From Humibacter sp. RRB41 (GTDB lineage: Bacteria; Actinomycetota; Actinomycetes; Actinomycetales; Microbacteriaceae), in contig NZ_JAKWJQ010000001.1 in the NCBI RefSeq assembly GCF_022761015.1, forward strand, positions 496,001-560,000: a DNA stretch of 64,000 nt, read 5' to 3'. Below are positions 1-8,791 of the stretch, piece by piece. Numbering within the stretch: the first letter of the stretch is position 1; the number at the start of each line of letters is the position of its first letter. The position numbers were made by a program, and so were the translations under genes. The notes under the pieces were generated by a model. It was not told where the DNA came from. It ran no database searches and saw only the letters and a list, made by a program, of their open reading frames with translations.

Positions 1-387
1 ACGCTCCGCGAGAACGGCGTTCGGGTCGCCCTCACGACCGGGCTGACGCGGTGCACGATGGAGGCGATTCTGGGCGCGCTGTCGTGGAACGACCTCGCCG
101 ACGTCGTGTTGTGCTCGGACGACGTTCAGCGCGGCCGGCCATACCCAGATCTGGCGCTGACGGCTCTGCTGCGCACCGGTACGTCGTCCGTCGACTCGAT
201 GATCGTCGTCGGCGACACCGTCTCCGATATCGAGAGCGGGCTCGCGGCCGGCGCCGGGGTCACCGTCGGCGTGCTCACGGGGTGGCACGACGAGCGCGCG
301 CTCACCTTCGCCGGAGCGGATGCCGTCATCGACAGCATCGCGGACCTTCCGGCGCTGCTCGGCCTGAGGAACGACCGCATCGCCTGA
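1..387 (+). CDS. Phosphonatase-like HAD hydrolase (5' partial)
   Basis: The reading frame is open from the first base of the window, so the N-terminus, with the DxD nucleophile motif, lies outside. The visible 128 residues carry HAD motif II (TTG near residue 13), the GRPYPD segment that usually carries the motif III region in phosphonoacetaldehyde-hydrolase-like proteins, and motif IV (VGDTVSDIESG). This pattern fits the phosphonatase-like branch, which hydrolyses C-P or phosphate-ester bonds in the cytoplasm; the substrate cannot be told. The next gene starts 132 bp downstream behind its own promoter, so the two are probably not one transcript. Family assignment is good, substrate assignment is not. 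Confidence 0.8.
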   Translation, partial: TLRENGVRVALTTGLTRCTMEAILGALSWNDLADVVLCSDDVQRGRPYPDLALTALLRTGTSSVDSMIVVGDTVSDIESGLAAGAGVTVGVLTGWHDERALTFAGADAVIDSIADLPALLGLRNDRIA

Positions 388-481
388 TCCGGTTCCTCGG
401 CGTGCCTCGCCCGGAATTCCTCGGCTCGCCTCATTCGGTGCTCGCCGTCGAGGCCTGTCGTCGGGCATCCATGATCATATG

Positions 482-512
482 TCTGATGGATTGCAGATCT
501 GTCCGATAGATT
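482..512 (+). promoter_or_regulatory. Promoter and repeated half-sites before the sugar-acid dehydratase
   Basis: TAGATT at 507-512 lies exactly 7 nt before the ATG at 520, which suggests a leaderless transcript. The same stretch holds a direct repeat, TCTGATGGATT (482-492) and TCCGATAGATT (502-512), offset by 20 bp (two helical turns). It is a candidate binding site for the FadR-type regulator encoded downstream. The link to that regulator is inferred. Confidence 0.45.
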
Positions 513-519
513 AACGGGC

Positions 520-1650
520 ATGACCTACACCCCCGACGCGATCCGTACGGTGACGCTTTCGACGCTGCGCCTCCCGTTGCCGGTCGCCATCTCCGACGCG
601 AAGGTGTTCACAGGGCGGCAGAAGCCGATGACCGAGGTCGTCTTCCTGATCGCCGAGATCGATACGGAACTGGGCTTCTCCGGCCACGGCTTCAGCTACT
701 CGAAGCGTGCGGGAGGGCCGGCGCAGTATGCGCACGCTCGAGAGGTCGCTGGCACTGCGATCGGCGAAGACCCGAACGACATCGCCAAGCTCTCCACGAA
801 GCTGCTCTGGGCGGGTGCCTCGGTCGGCCGATCGGGCGTCGCAACGCAGGCGCTCGCCGCAATCGACATCGCCCTCTACGACCTGAAGGCCAAGCGCGCG
901 GGGTTGCCGCTCTCGAAGCTGCTCGGGGCGCATCGCGACTCTGTGCGCACGTACAACACGTCTGGCGGATTTCTCAACGCGTCGATCGGCGAGGTGCTCG
1001 CCCGGGCCGACCAGTCGATCGACGAGGGGATCGGAGGCATCAAGATGAAAGTCGGGCTGCCGGATGTCTTCGAAGACCTCGGCCGCGTGCGCGCCGTTCG
1101 CGAGCACCTCGGCGACGAGATTCCGTTGATGGTCGACGCCAACCAGCAGTGGGACCGCACGACGGCGCTCCGCATGGGTCGTCGCCTCGAGGAGTTCGAC
1201 CTCACTTGGATCGAAGAGCCGCTCGACGCCTACGACGCCGAGGGGCACGCCGATCTGGCACGCGCACTCGACACCCCGATCGCGACCGGCGAGATGCTCT
1301 CCTCCGTCGCCGAGCACGAGCAGCTGATCGCCGCCCGCTCGTGCGACATCATCCAGCCGGATGCGCCGCGCATCGGAGGCATCACCCAGTTCCTGCGGCT
1401 CATGACTCTCGCCGATCGCGCGGGACTCGACCTCGCTCCGCATTTCGCGATGGAGATCCATCTGCACCTAGCAGCGTGCTATCCACGAGAGCCGTGGGTG
1501 GAGCACTTCGACTGGCTCGATCCGCTCTTCGAGGAGCGGCTGGAGACGCGCGACGGTCGCATGATCGTGCCCGACCGCCCTGGGCTCGGCATCACCTTCA
1601 GCGACCAGGCGAGGGCGTGGACGACCGAGTCGGTCACGATCGAGGCCTGA
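520..1650 (+). CDS. Enolase-superfamily sugar-acid dehydratase, talarate/galactarate dehydratase-like
   Basis: A 376-residue protein of the mandelate racemase/muconate lactonizing group. It shows the catalytic K-x-K motif (K175, K177), metal-binding carboxylates D206, E232 and E258, D281 in the QPDAP motif, and H308 in APHFAME, which is the general acid/base on the second side. The strings DANQQWD, EEPLDAYD and QPDAPRIGGIT match what I know of L-talarate/galactarate dehydratases, which remove water from aldaric acids to give 2-keto-3-deoxy acids. The ATG at 520 is 7 nt after a TAGATT -10 box. It sits 22 bp upstream of a FadR-type regulator and probably shares its transcript. Exact aldarate specificity is inferred. 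Confidence 0.8.
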   Translation: MTYTPDAIRTVTLSTLRLPLPVAISDAKVFTGRQKPMTEVVFLIAEIDTELGFSGHGFSYSKRAGGPAQYAHAREVAGTAIGEDPNDIAKLSTKLLWAGASVGRSGVATQALAAIDIALYDLKAKRAGLPLSKLLGAHRDSVRTYNTSGGFLNASIGEVLARADQSIDEGIGGIKMKVGLPDVFEDLGRVRAVREHLGDEIPLMVDANQQWDRTTALRMGRRLEEFDLTWIEEPLDAYDAEGHADLARALDTPIATGEMLSSVAEHEQLIAARSCDIIQPDAPRIGGITQFLRLMTLADRAGLDLAPHFAMEIHLHLAACYPREPWVEHFDWLDPLFEERLETRDGRMIVPDRPGLGITFSDQARAWTTESVTIEA

Positions 1651-1672
1651 GCGCGGATGGGACGATGAGCGC

Positions 1673-2344
1673 ATGACAGCACCGCGCGCGGAAGCGATCG
1701 CCCGCACCCTCGCCGAGCGGATCGTCGACGGCGAGATCGCCCCGGGCGAGCGTCTGCCGAGCGAGGGGCGCCTCGTTGAGGAATTCGGCGCGAGCCGCAG
1801 CGTGATCCGAGAGGCTCTTCAGCGGCTCCAGTCCCGCGGCCTCGTGCGCACCCGCGTCGGATCGGGCAGTTATGCGCTGACACCGCCGGCGCCCGTCGCC
1901 GGGGACGACTGGCTCGCTGCACGCAGCGAGACAGAGCGCGCAGAGCTGCACGCATTCCGCCTCGCCATCGAGACCGAGGCGGCTGCGCTGGCCGCACGTC
2001 GGGCATCCGACGGTGATCTCGCCGCGGTGGAGGCCGCGGCGGCAGCGCTCGAGGATGCCGCGGACCCCGCCGAGTCAGTCGAGGCCGACTTCGCGTTCCA
2101 CCGTGCTGTCGCTGCCGCTTCCGGCAACCGGTACCTGCTGGCGAGTCTGGAGCGGGTCGGCGCACGAGCGATCGTGGTGACGCACGCACGCATCGATCCG
2201 GCGCAGCACGACGGTGTGGATGCCGCGGCAGCGCTCGCCGAGCACCGCTCTGTCGCCGACGCGATCCGCTCGGGCGACCCCCTCGGTGCTGCGGCGGCGA
2301 TGCGCGCGCACCTCACGGCATCCGCCTCGCGACGCCGCGGCTAG
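1673..2344 (+). CDS. GntR/FadR-family regulator with FCD domain
   Basis: A 223-residue regulator. Residues 1-70 form a GntR winged helix (LPSEGRLVEEFGASRSVIREAL, then a wing around RVGSGSYAL). The rest is an all-helical FCD ligand-binding domain. Its metal ligands D139, H143, H191 and H213 are all present, as expected for the metal-dependent FadR branch that senses carboxylated effectors. It lies 22 bp after the sugar-acid dehydratase, so it probably controls that gene in response to an aldarate or its product. The ATG at 1673 was chosen because an ATG nine bases earlier is in another frame and stops at once. Confidence 0.85.
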   Translation: MTAPRAEAIARTLAERIVDGEIAPGERLPSEGRLVEEFGASRSVIREALQRLQSRGLVRTRVGSGSYALTPPAPVAGDDWLAARSETERAELHAFRLAIETEAAALAARRASDGDLAAVEAAAAALEDAADPAESVEADFAFHRAVAAASGNRYLLASLERVGARAIVVTHARIDPAQHDGVDAAAALAEHRSVADAIRSGDPLGAAAAMRAHLTASASRRRG

Positions 2345-2421
2345 CAGCGGTCTCGCCTCGGCAGCCGGGCAGTCGGGCAGCCGGGCAGTCGAGCACACGT
2401 CGTCGACGCTTCACGCCGAGC

Positions 2422-2464
2422 TTGCGATTTTCGCTATTCCGCGTCTAATATTCCAGATGGAATA
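2422..2464 (+). promoter_or_regulatory. Promoter with palindromic operator over the -10 box (PadR/MFS operon)
   Basis: TTGCGA (2422-2427) and TAATAT (2446-2451) are separated by 18 bp. A perfect 16-bp palindrome TATTCCA-GA-TGGAATA (2449-2464) covers the second half of the -10 box and the start region. This geometry fits repression of the PadR gene, and of the exporter behind it, by PadR itself. The stretch is unusually A/T-rich for this window. Confidence 0.6.
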
Positions 2465-2533
2465 ATCAAACCGGGTGAAGTGCGTCGATCACGCCGCCCA
2501 CACCCGTCGCTCTGGCAGAGAGGAGGAACGCAC

Positions 2534-3088
2534 ATGGCAGGGCTCACGCCACTGGGGATCGCGATCCTCGGCCTGCTGATCGAGCGGCCGATGCATCCGT
2601 ACGAGATGTTCCAGACGTTGATGACCCGATCGGAGGATCGGATCGTCAAGGTGCGTCCCGGCTCCCTGTACCACGCGGTCGAAAGGCTCGAACGCGACGG
2701 TCTCGTGCGTGCCACCGGAACGGCGCGCGAAGGCAACCGGCCGGAGCGCACCACCTACGAGATCACGGATGCCGGTCACGACCGCATGCTCGAGCGCATC
2801 ACCGAGATGCTCGGCGATTGGAAGTACGAGTACCCGGAATTTCCGCAGGCGATCGCCGAGGCGCACAACCTGCCCCGTGACACGGTGATCCGGCTGCTGC
2901 ACAAGCGCGCAATGGAGATGCACGGTCAGATCGAGCTTGTCGGTCGTGCGGTGGATCATCTCGAGAACAAGCAACTCGAGCGCAAGTACTGGCTCGAAGC
3001 CTCGTACATGCGCGCCGTCGTCGAGGCGGAGATCGCCTGGGTCGAGGCCCTCATCGTCGACCTCAAGAACGAAACCATCGACTGGTAA
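2534..3088 (+). CDS. PadR-family transcriptional repressor
   Basis: A 184-residue protein. The N-terminal winged helix starts PLGIAILGLLIERPMHPYEM and continues through a PGSLYHAVERLERDGLV recognition segment. A C-terminal helical part (residues ~95-180, with VGRAVDHLENKQLERKYWLEASYMRAVVEAE) should form the dimer coiled coil. PadR proteins repress exporters and detoxification genes and are released by small phenolic or drug ligands. The ATG at 2534 has AGGAGG 8 nt upstream; a longer in-frame start at 2480 would sit just after the promoter and lacks such a site. The MFS exporter follows 122 bp later, and a palindrome covers the promoter, suggesting self-repression. Confidence 0.87.
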   Translation: MAGLTPLGIAILGLLIERPMHPYEMFQTLMTRSEDRIVKVRPGSLYHAVERLERDGLVRATGTAREGNRPERTTYEITDAGHDRMLERITEMLGDWKYEYPEFPQAIAEAHNLPRDTVIRLLHKRAMEMHGQIELVGRAVDHLENKQLERKYWLEASYMRAVVEAEIAWVEALIVDLKNETIDW

Positions 3089-3210
3089 CCGTCGATCAGA
3101 CCGCGCCCTGCGCGTCGTAACAACAAAGGCGGTCATCCGCATCGCCGAACAACCCCCATCGACTTCGATCGGTCATCACCGATCGACCCTCCTCATCAAG
3201 AAAGAAGAAC

Positions 3211-4722
3211 ATGGACAAGCAGACTCGTCCGTGGCCGGCGCTCTGGGCGCTGGTCATCGGATTCTTCATGATCCTGGTCGACACGACCATCGTGTCGGTC
3301 GCCAACCCGAAGATTCTCGAGGGCCTGAAAACCGACATCAACTCGGTCATCTGGGTCACGAGCGCCTACCTGCTCGCGTACGCGGTTCCGCTGCTCGTCA
3401 CAGGACGCCTCGGTGACCGTTTCGGACCCAAGAACATCTACCTGATCGGTCTCGTGCTGTTCACCGGCGCCTCGCTGTGGTGCGGTTTCGCGGGTTCGAT
3501 CGAGCTGCTCATCACGGCCCGCGTCGTGCAGGGACTCGGTGCCGCGATGATGACGCCGCAGACCATGGCCGTGATCACCCGCACCTTCCCGCCGAACAAG
3601 CGCGGAGCAGCGATGGCGCTCTGGGGCGCCACCTCCGGCGTTGCGATGCTGGTCGGCCCGCTGCTCGGCGGCGTGCTCGTCGACGGCCTCGGCTGGGAGT
3701 GGATCTTCTTCATCAATGTGCCCGTCGGCGTGATCGGCTTCATCGCCGCCGTGATCCTCGTGCCGAAGCTTCCGACGCACCAGCACTCGTTCGACATCCT
3801 GGGCGTCATCCTCAGCGCGATCGGGCTCTTCCTGGTCGTCTTCGGCATTCAGGAGGGCGCGACGTACGACTGGGGAACCATCACCGGCCCGATCACCGTG
3901 TGGGGGCTGATCATCGCGGGAATCGTGGTGCTGGCCGCCTTCGTGGTGTGGCAGGCGGTCAACAAGGGCGAACCCCTGATGCCGCTGAAGCTCTTCCGCG
4001 ACCGCAACTTCTCGCTCGCGAACATGGCGATCAGCACGGTCGGATTCACCGTCACGAGCATGTCGCTGCCGCTGATCTTCTTCGCCCAGCTGGTGCTCGG
4101 ATTCACGCCTACCCAATCGGCGCTGTTGATGGTGCCGATGGCTCTGGTCGTCATTCCGATCTCACCGTTCGTCGGACGCCTGGCCGACCGGGTGCATCCG
4201 CGCTACCTGGCGTTCTTCGGGCTCTTCCTGATGGCGATCGGCCTGGTCTGGTACTCCGCGTGGCTCGACCCGAACGTCGACGTGTGGGCGCGCCTGCTCA
4301 TACCGAGCGCCGTGCTCGGTATCGCGAACGCGTTCATCTGGGCACCGCTGTCGGTGACCGCGACGCACAACCTGCCTCCGGCCCAAGCCGGCGCGGGCGC
4401 GGGCATCTACAACACCGTTCGCCAGGTCGGCAGCGTGCTCGGCAGCGCGGCGATCGCAGCACTCATTCAAGGACGGCTGTCGGCGAACGGCCTGCACTCC
4501 GCGTCGAGCGGATCGGAATTCAGCGGAACGAAGCTTCCCGCGATCGTGGCGCAGCCCTTCACGGATGCCATGTCGCAGACGCTACTGCTGCCGGCAGCGG
4601 TCGCGCTGCTCGGTGCCGTCGTTGTGCTGTTCTTCGTGCGGCCGAAGAACACGACGAACTGGAGCTCAACGCAGGGCACGCCCGTCGTCGGCGCAAAGAA
4701 TCCAGCCCCGGTGGCCGAGTAG
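3211..4722 (+). CDS. MFS drug exporter, DHA2 (EmrB/QacA) family
   Basis: A 503-residue, very hydrophobic protein with about 14 membrane segments, the number typical of DHA2 H+-coupled exporters. D24 lies in the first membrane segment (LVDTTIVSVA). Motif A (GRLGDRFGPKN, residues 65-75) occupies the first cytoplasmic loop. Motif C, typical of antiporters, appears as GATSGVAMLVGPLLGG around residues 140-155. It is probably cotranscribed with, and repressed by, the PadR protein 122 bp upstream. Substrates are unknown; amphiphilic toxic compounds are typical for the family. Downstream it meets the VOC gene tail to tail. Confidence 0.88.
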   Translation: MDKQTRPWPALWALVIGFFMILVDTTIVSVANPKILEGLKTDINSVIWVTSAYLLAYAVPLLVTGRLGDRFGPKNIYLIGLVLFTGASLWCGFAGSIELLITARVVQGLGAAMMTPQTMAVITRTFPPNKRGAAMALWGATSGVAMLVGPLLGGVLVDGLGWEWIFFINVPVGVIGFIAAVILVPKLPTHQHSFDILGVILSAIGLFLVVFGIQEGATYDWGTITGPITVWGLIIAGIVVLAAFVVWQAVNKGEPLMPLKLFRDRNFSLANMAISTVGFTVTSMSLPLIFFAQLVLGFTPTQSALLMVPMALVVIPISPFVGRLADRVHPRYLAFFGLFLMAIGLVWYSAWLDPNVDVWARLLIPSAVLGIANAFIWAPLSVTATHNLPPAQAGAGAGIYNTVRQVGSVLGSAAIAALIQGRLSANGLHSASSGSEFSGTKLPAIVAQPFTDAMSQTLLLPAAVALLGAVVVLFFVRPKNTTNWSSTQGTPVVGAKNPAPVAE

Positions 4723-4737
4723 CGCCACGCGCCCGTG

Positions 4738-4757
4738 CCGCTACTCGATCGGCGAGA
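4738..4757. repeat. Family B intergenic repeat (CTACTCGA type), single arm
   Basis: The short gap between the exporter and the VOC gene holds GCCGCTACTCGATCGGCGA. This is one copy of a motif (consensus GCTACTCGACCAGCG) that recurs after other genes near 24.0, 34.3, 43.85 and 45.37 kb. A full hairpin is not visible here. Confidence 0.4.
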
Positions 4758-4762
4758 TGCGG

Positions 4763-5651
4763 CTACGCGGCCGTCGTGGGCGACGACGCCGTCAGCCGGA
4801 TGGCGTTCGCCCATGGATCCTCGAACGCGAGGGCCCGGCCGTCGTCGCGTACGGGCACGCGGTAGTGCGACATCCGCTCCGCCGCCGCTCCGAGGTCATC
4901 GTTCGACGGCAGCACGATGTCGACGCGACCGAGCCCGAGTGCCGGTGATCGCCGGCCGGCGCCGGCACTGTTCCACGTGTTCATCGCCATGTGATGGTGG
5001 TATCCGCCGGCGCTGACGAACAATGCGGATCCGCCGAGTTCTGCCGTCGTGTCGAATCCGAGCCGGTCGACGTAGAACTCCCTCGCGGAGGCCACGTCGC
5101 CGACAGACAGGTGCACGTGTCCGACGCTGGCGCCCCCGACGGCCGGGTCGTCGACATCCTGCTCGACGAGGTGCTGCTGCAGGAACGCGTTCGGATCGAG
5201 GTAGAGCGTGCCCATCTCGATGCGACCGTGCGTCCAGCTCCACTGCGTGCGGTCGCGATCCCAGTACAGCTCGACGCCGTTGCCCTCCGGGTCGTCGAAG
5301 TAGAACGCCTGACTGACGAGGTGGTCGGAGCTGCCGGTGAACGTGCCGGGCGCACGCTGTGCGACGGAGTACACGGCGGATGCCAGTGCCCGCTGCGATT
5401 CGAACAGGATCGCCGTGTGGAACAGCCCGGCCGAGCGCGGCGCGGCGCGCTTCAGCTCGGGGCTGTGCTGCAGGGTGATCACCGTAGTGTTCCGACGTCC
5501 GAGCACCACGCGGTCGCCTTCTGCCGCCAGCACGCAGCGTCACCGCGTCGCGGTAGTAGGTGGTCATGGCATCGAGGTCGGCGACGAGCAGGGTCACGCC
5601 GCCCATCGCCGTGTCGGCGGCGAGCCGGTCGAGATTGCGTGCGTCGGACAT
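4763..5651 (-). pseudogene. VOC/glyoxalase-fold dioxygenase-like gene, frameshifted
   Basis: The gene would encode a protein of about 296 residues with two vicinal-oxygen-chelate modules. The first ~40 residues (from MSDARNLDRLAADTAMGGVT at 5651) are in one frame. The rest (from LAAEGDRVVLGRR to SSPTTAA) is in another. The break lies at about 5526-5538 on the + strand, where the coding strand reads CTGCGTGCTGGCG. Restoring two bases (CTGCGCGTGCTG) would give a continuous VTLRVLAAEGDRVVLG. Later motifs look intact, including FYFDDPEGNGVELYWDRDR and VGHVHLSVGDV. Either the strain has lost the gene by a 2-bp deletion in a CG run, or the sequence has an error. An intact protein would resemble catechol 2,3-dioxygenase/glyoxalase relatives; substrate unknown. 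Confidence 0.75.
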
Positions 5652-5731
5652 GTCGTGTGCAACGTCGATGCGAACGCATCCATTCCGGGCGACTCTGGTC
5701 ACTCGCGTGCATTCCACGTATCGTTCCCTTC

Positions 5732-7027
5732 GTGCGTATTCGGGGAAAAGCGCTGGCTGTTGCGGCGGTGTTCGGGGCCATGATGATCATCGGGGCGATG
5801 CCCGCGTCGGCCGTGCCGGCCGGCACGATCGGCGCATTTCCGACGTGGACGACATCGGGTTCCGCCAACGCCTTCACGGGAACGGCGACCTTCACGAGCC
5901 CGAGCGATGCGGATGCCACTGTCTCGACCGACTCGGTCTCCGTGACGACACCGAGCGGCGAGTCCGCGTACCTCGGAGCGAACACCGCGTTCGGTCAGGA
6001 GTTCGGCTCGACGCGAAAGCAGCCCTACCTGACCCTGCGACCGCGCAGCGGGTCCCCTGCACCCACACCGCCGTCCACCAGCACGCCTACGCCGTCCACC
6101 ACCACGGTGACGTTCGACTCGGCGCCCGTCGCAGGCTGGGGATTCGCGGTCGGTGACATCGATGCAGACTGGGTGTTCATCCAGCCGCTGGATGCCTCAG
6201 GCAACGCGTTGCCTGCCAGCGAACTCGGCGAACAGGGTGTCGGCAACTATTGCGACAACGCCTCTCCGAAGCCTTCCGTGTGCTCGACTGCGACCGCACC
6301 CTTCGACGTGCCGAATTGGGTGCCGGGGCCGGGCAGCCAGACCGTCACCTATGGGACGACCTCGATCACGTACACGCCAGGCACGGTCTACGGAAACATC
6401 AAGGACACGGCCGGCGCGTACGCCTGGTTCATGCCCACGACCGCGGTGCGCGGCATCCGCCTTCTGTACGGCGCGCTCTCCGGCAGCCCGAACTACCAGC
6501 TGTGGCTCGCGCAACCTGCACCCACCGCCACGATCACCGGTCAGGTGGCGCTCGGCGGTGCGGATGCCTCGCAGCCGGTGCCCCCCGGGACCAGCGTCGA
6601 GCTTCAGTCATCGGATGGCACGCCTGTCATGGCCATCGACGACTCGCCGGTGACGGTGCCCGTGCAGCCGGATGGCACCTACTCGATCGTCACGGAACAG
6701 CGAGACGAGTATCAGCTCGCCGTCCTGCCGCCCGCCGGGTTCGACCCGCCGCCCCCGATCGTGGTGCCGGCGTTGGCGGCGAACGTCACAGCGCCCGAGA
6801 TCGTCGTCGTGCCGTCGTCGCCCGGTACGAGTCCCTCGACCCCGCCGAGTTCACCCGCCGCACCGTCCGATGTTCTGGCCGACTCGGGCTCGAGCGTCGT
6901 CGGAACGGCGTGGACCGCTGCCGCCATGCTCGCTGCCGGCGCGCTGCTGGTCGTTGCCGGGTTGGCGCGCAGGGGGCCTCGTTCGCTGCGTCAGTCCCCT
7001 GACAGTCGCTCGAGCAGCTCGCGATAG
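5732..7027 (+). CDS. Secreted surface protein with sortase-like LADSG signal
   Basis: A 431-residue protein from the GTG at 5732. An N-terminal signal peptide (VRIRGKALAVAAVFGAMMIIG, then AMPASA) precedes an extracellular region rich in Thr, Ser and Pro. A carboxypeptidase-regulatory-like segment (ITGQVALGGADAS to YQLAVLPPAGF) follows. The C-terminus has the order of a sortase substrate: LADSG, a hydrophobic helix (AAMLAAGALLVVAGLA), then an Arg-rich tail. LAxTG is the signal of class E sortases in Actinobacteria; here Ser replaces Thr. It should be wall- or membrane-anchored; its ligand is unknown. The end overlaps the convergent purC by 37 bp. The frame is open further upstream, but only this start gives a signal peptide. 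Confidence 0.7.
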   Translation: MRIRGKALAVAAVFGAMMIIGAMPASAVPAGTIGAFPTWTTSGSANAFTGTATFTSPSDADATVSTDSVSVTTPSGESAYLGANTAFGQEFGSTRKQPYLTLRPRSGSPAPTPPSTSTPTPSTTTVTFDSAPVAGWGFAVGDIDADWVFIQPLDASGNALPASELGEQGVGNYCDNASPKPSVCSTATAPFDVPNWVPGPGSQTVTYGTTSITYTPGTVYGNIKDTAGAYAWFMPTTAVRGIRLLYGALSGSPNYQLWLAQPAPTATITGQVALGGADASQPVPPGTSVELQSSDGTPVMAIDDSPVTVPVQPDGTYSIVTEQRDEYQLAVLPPAGFDPPPPIVVPALAANVTAPEIVVVPSSPGTSPSTPPSSPAAPSDVLADSGSSVVGTAWTAAAMLAAGALLVVAGLARRGPRSLRQSPDSRSSSSR

Positions 7028-7905
7028 CGCGCGGCCGTGCGCTGCACGATGTCGTCAGGGAGCGTCGGCGGGGTTCCCTGTTTGTCCCAATTCGCAGACA
7101 GCCAGTCGCGCACGATCTGCTTGTCGAAGCTCGCCATGCGCTCGGCGGGAGTGGTGCCGGTGCGCCAGGCTGAGGCATCCCAGTAGCGGCTCGAGTCGCT
7201 GGTGAGCACCTCGTCGGCCAGCGTGAGCTCGCCGGTAGTGCGGTCGGTGCCGAACTCGAACTTCGTGTCAGCAAGGATCAGACCGCGCTTTTCGGCGATG
7301 GCGGATGCCCGCCGATACACGTCGAGGGATGCGTCGCGAAGCTGCGCTGCGGCATCCGCACCGACCAACTCGACAGTGCGCTCGAAGCTGATGTTCTCGT
7401 CGTGCTCGCCCTGCTCGGCCTTGAACGCCGGGGTGTAGATCGGCTCGGGGAGCCGGTCGCCGTTCTGCAGGCCGGCGGGAAGCGGTACGCCGCAGACGCC
7501 CTGCGTGCGCTGGTAATCGAGCCAGCCGGTGCCCGTGAGGTATCCGCGCACGACGCACTCGATCGGGTACATGTCGAGGGGCTTGACCAGCATGGCGCGC
7601 CCGGCGACGGCAGCGGGGATGCGCTCCACACCGTCGATCGTGCGATCGGCGAGCAGGTGGTTGCGCACGTCGCTGAGCCGGTCGAACCACCACAGCGACA
7701 GCGTCGTGAGCAGCTCGCCCTTGCCGGGGATGCCCGGCTCGAGCACGAAGTCGAACGCGCTCACGCGGTCGCTCGCGACGACGAGCAGCGCGTCGGCGGT
7801 CTCGACGGATGCCGTGCCCTCCGGCACGTACAGGTCGCGCACCTTGCCTGAGTAGAGATGAGTCCAGCCGGCTAGGGCTCCGGTAGTGCGGGTCGTCGTG
7901 GTCAC
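6991..7905 (-). CDS. purC: Phosphoribosylaminoimidazole-succinocarboxamide synthase (PurC)
   Basis: A 304-residue SAICAR synthase, which joins CAIR and aspartate with ATP in de novo purine synthesis. Recognisable are the N-terminal nucleotide loop HLYSGKVRDLY, SDRVSAFDFVLEPGIPGKG, ECVVRGYLTGTGW, the substrate segment around LILADTKFEFG and the DEVLTSDSSRYW motif. The GTG at 7905 is preceded by TACGAT 6 nt upstream on the coding strand, so it looks leaderless. The length fits the single-domain bacterial enzyme. It lies apart from purD, purF and purM, which are scattered over the next 27 kb on both strands. Confidence 0.95.
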   Translation of the reverse strand: MTTTTRTTGALAGWTHLYSGKVRDLYVPEGTASVETADALLVVASDRVSAFDFVLEPGIPGKGELLTTLSLWWFDRLSDVRNHLLADRTIDGVERIPAAVAGRAMLVKPLDMYPIECVVRGYLTGTGWLDYQRTQGVCGVPLPAGLQNGDRLPEPIYTPAFKAEQGEHDENISFERTVELVGADAAAQLRDASLDVYRRASAIAEKRGLILADTKFEFGTDRTTGELTLADEVLTSDSSRYWDASAWRTGTTPAERMASFDKQIVRDWLSANWDKQGTPPTLPDDIVQRTAARYRELLERLSGD

Positions 7906-8015
7906 GCGCCAATCGTAGGTGCGCGCGCTTGTCGGTTCCACCTTCAGACGGCGGCCTGCCCGAGGTATCCGCAGGCTGTACCGTTTGCGGGCCGGCTGCC
8001 GCGAGCGGCCGCTCC

Positions 8016-8678
8016 TCAGTCCGCTGTGCTGAGGTGGACCATGGCGTCGTAGAGTTGCCTGTCCGTCATCGGCGGCTCGGGGATCGGGTGCGCCCGCTTT
8101 GCCCGGTAGGCGTCCAGCATGAGGTAGAGGTAGCGCCGCCATGCGTTGGGCGCGGTGGTGCTCGTGGCGTCGATCATCCGGCCGTTGGACCAGATGAGGT
8201 TGACGATGTCGGCCAGAGTGATGTCAGGGCGCGCCTCGCCGGCTTCTTGAGCCCGGGTGAGCACATCTTCGATTTGTTCGCACATCTGGTCGTGGATGCG
8301 CTCGGTGTCGGCGCTGCCCGGGAAGCGGCGGGAAAGGAAGTCGTTGAAACCTCGGTCTCCCGCCTGCACGCGAAACAGGTTCTCCAGATAGTAGACGAAC
8401 CCTTCCCAGGGGTCGTCGATCTCCAGGGCCTTCGTCGACCCGTCGAGAAACTCCCGAAGCCGAGGCTCGAAGGCGCTCATGAGCAGGTCCATGCGGGTCG
8501 GGAAGTGACGATAGAGGGTACCGATGGCGACGTCCGCGTCGCGAGCGATCCTTTCCAAGGAGGCGTCCACTCCCCGGGCCGCGAACTCGCGCCGTGCTGC
8601 GGCGATGAGTCGGTCGTGGCGCTCTTGTGCGTCCCGGCGCCGGGGAGTCTGCGTCAGCTCGAGGTCGCCGATGCTCAT
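8016..8678 (-). CDS. TetR-family transcriptional regulator
   Basis: A 220-residue regulator. The N-terminal TetR helix-turn-helix spans roughly residues 20-66 (LIAAARREFAARGVDASLERIARDADVAIGTLYRHFPTR). The remaining ~150 residues form the variable ligand-binding domain. It is divergent from the F420-type reductase, and the 230-bp gap holds a 17-bp perfect inverted repeat. TetR repressors next to divergent oxidoreductases usually repress them; here that is inference from position. Ligand unknown. Confidence 0.87.
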   Translation of the reverse strand: MSIGDLELTQTPRRRDAQERHDRLIAAARREFAARGVDASLERIARDADVAIGTLYRHFPTRMDLLMSAFEPRLREFLDGSTKALEIDDPWEGFVYYLENLFRVQAGDRGFNDFLSRRFPGSADTERIHDQMCEQIEDVLTRAQEAGEARPDITLADIVNLIWSNGRMIDATSTTAPNAWRRYLYLMLDAYRAKRAHPIPEPPMTDRQLYDAMVHLSTAD

Positions 8679-8791
8679 GCGACCAGGTTACCTCGCGGGG
8701 CGAGGGCCCCCTCCGCTTCTCATGCAGCAACGCCGCTCCATGTCGATGACGAACATTCTTTTACGAGATTCGGGCCGCTGTCCGGAATACC

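Noticed and set aside
4991-5731. In-frame upstream extension of the surface-protein gene by about 250 codons
   Set aside because: The extension is antisense to the VOC gene and would bury the signal peptide; the GTG at 5732 gives a normal export signal.
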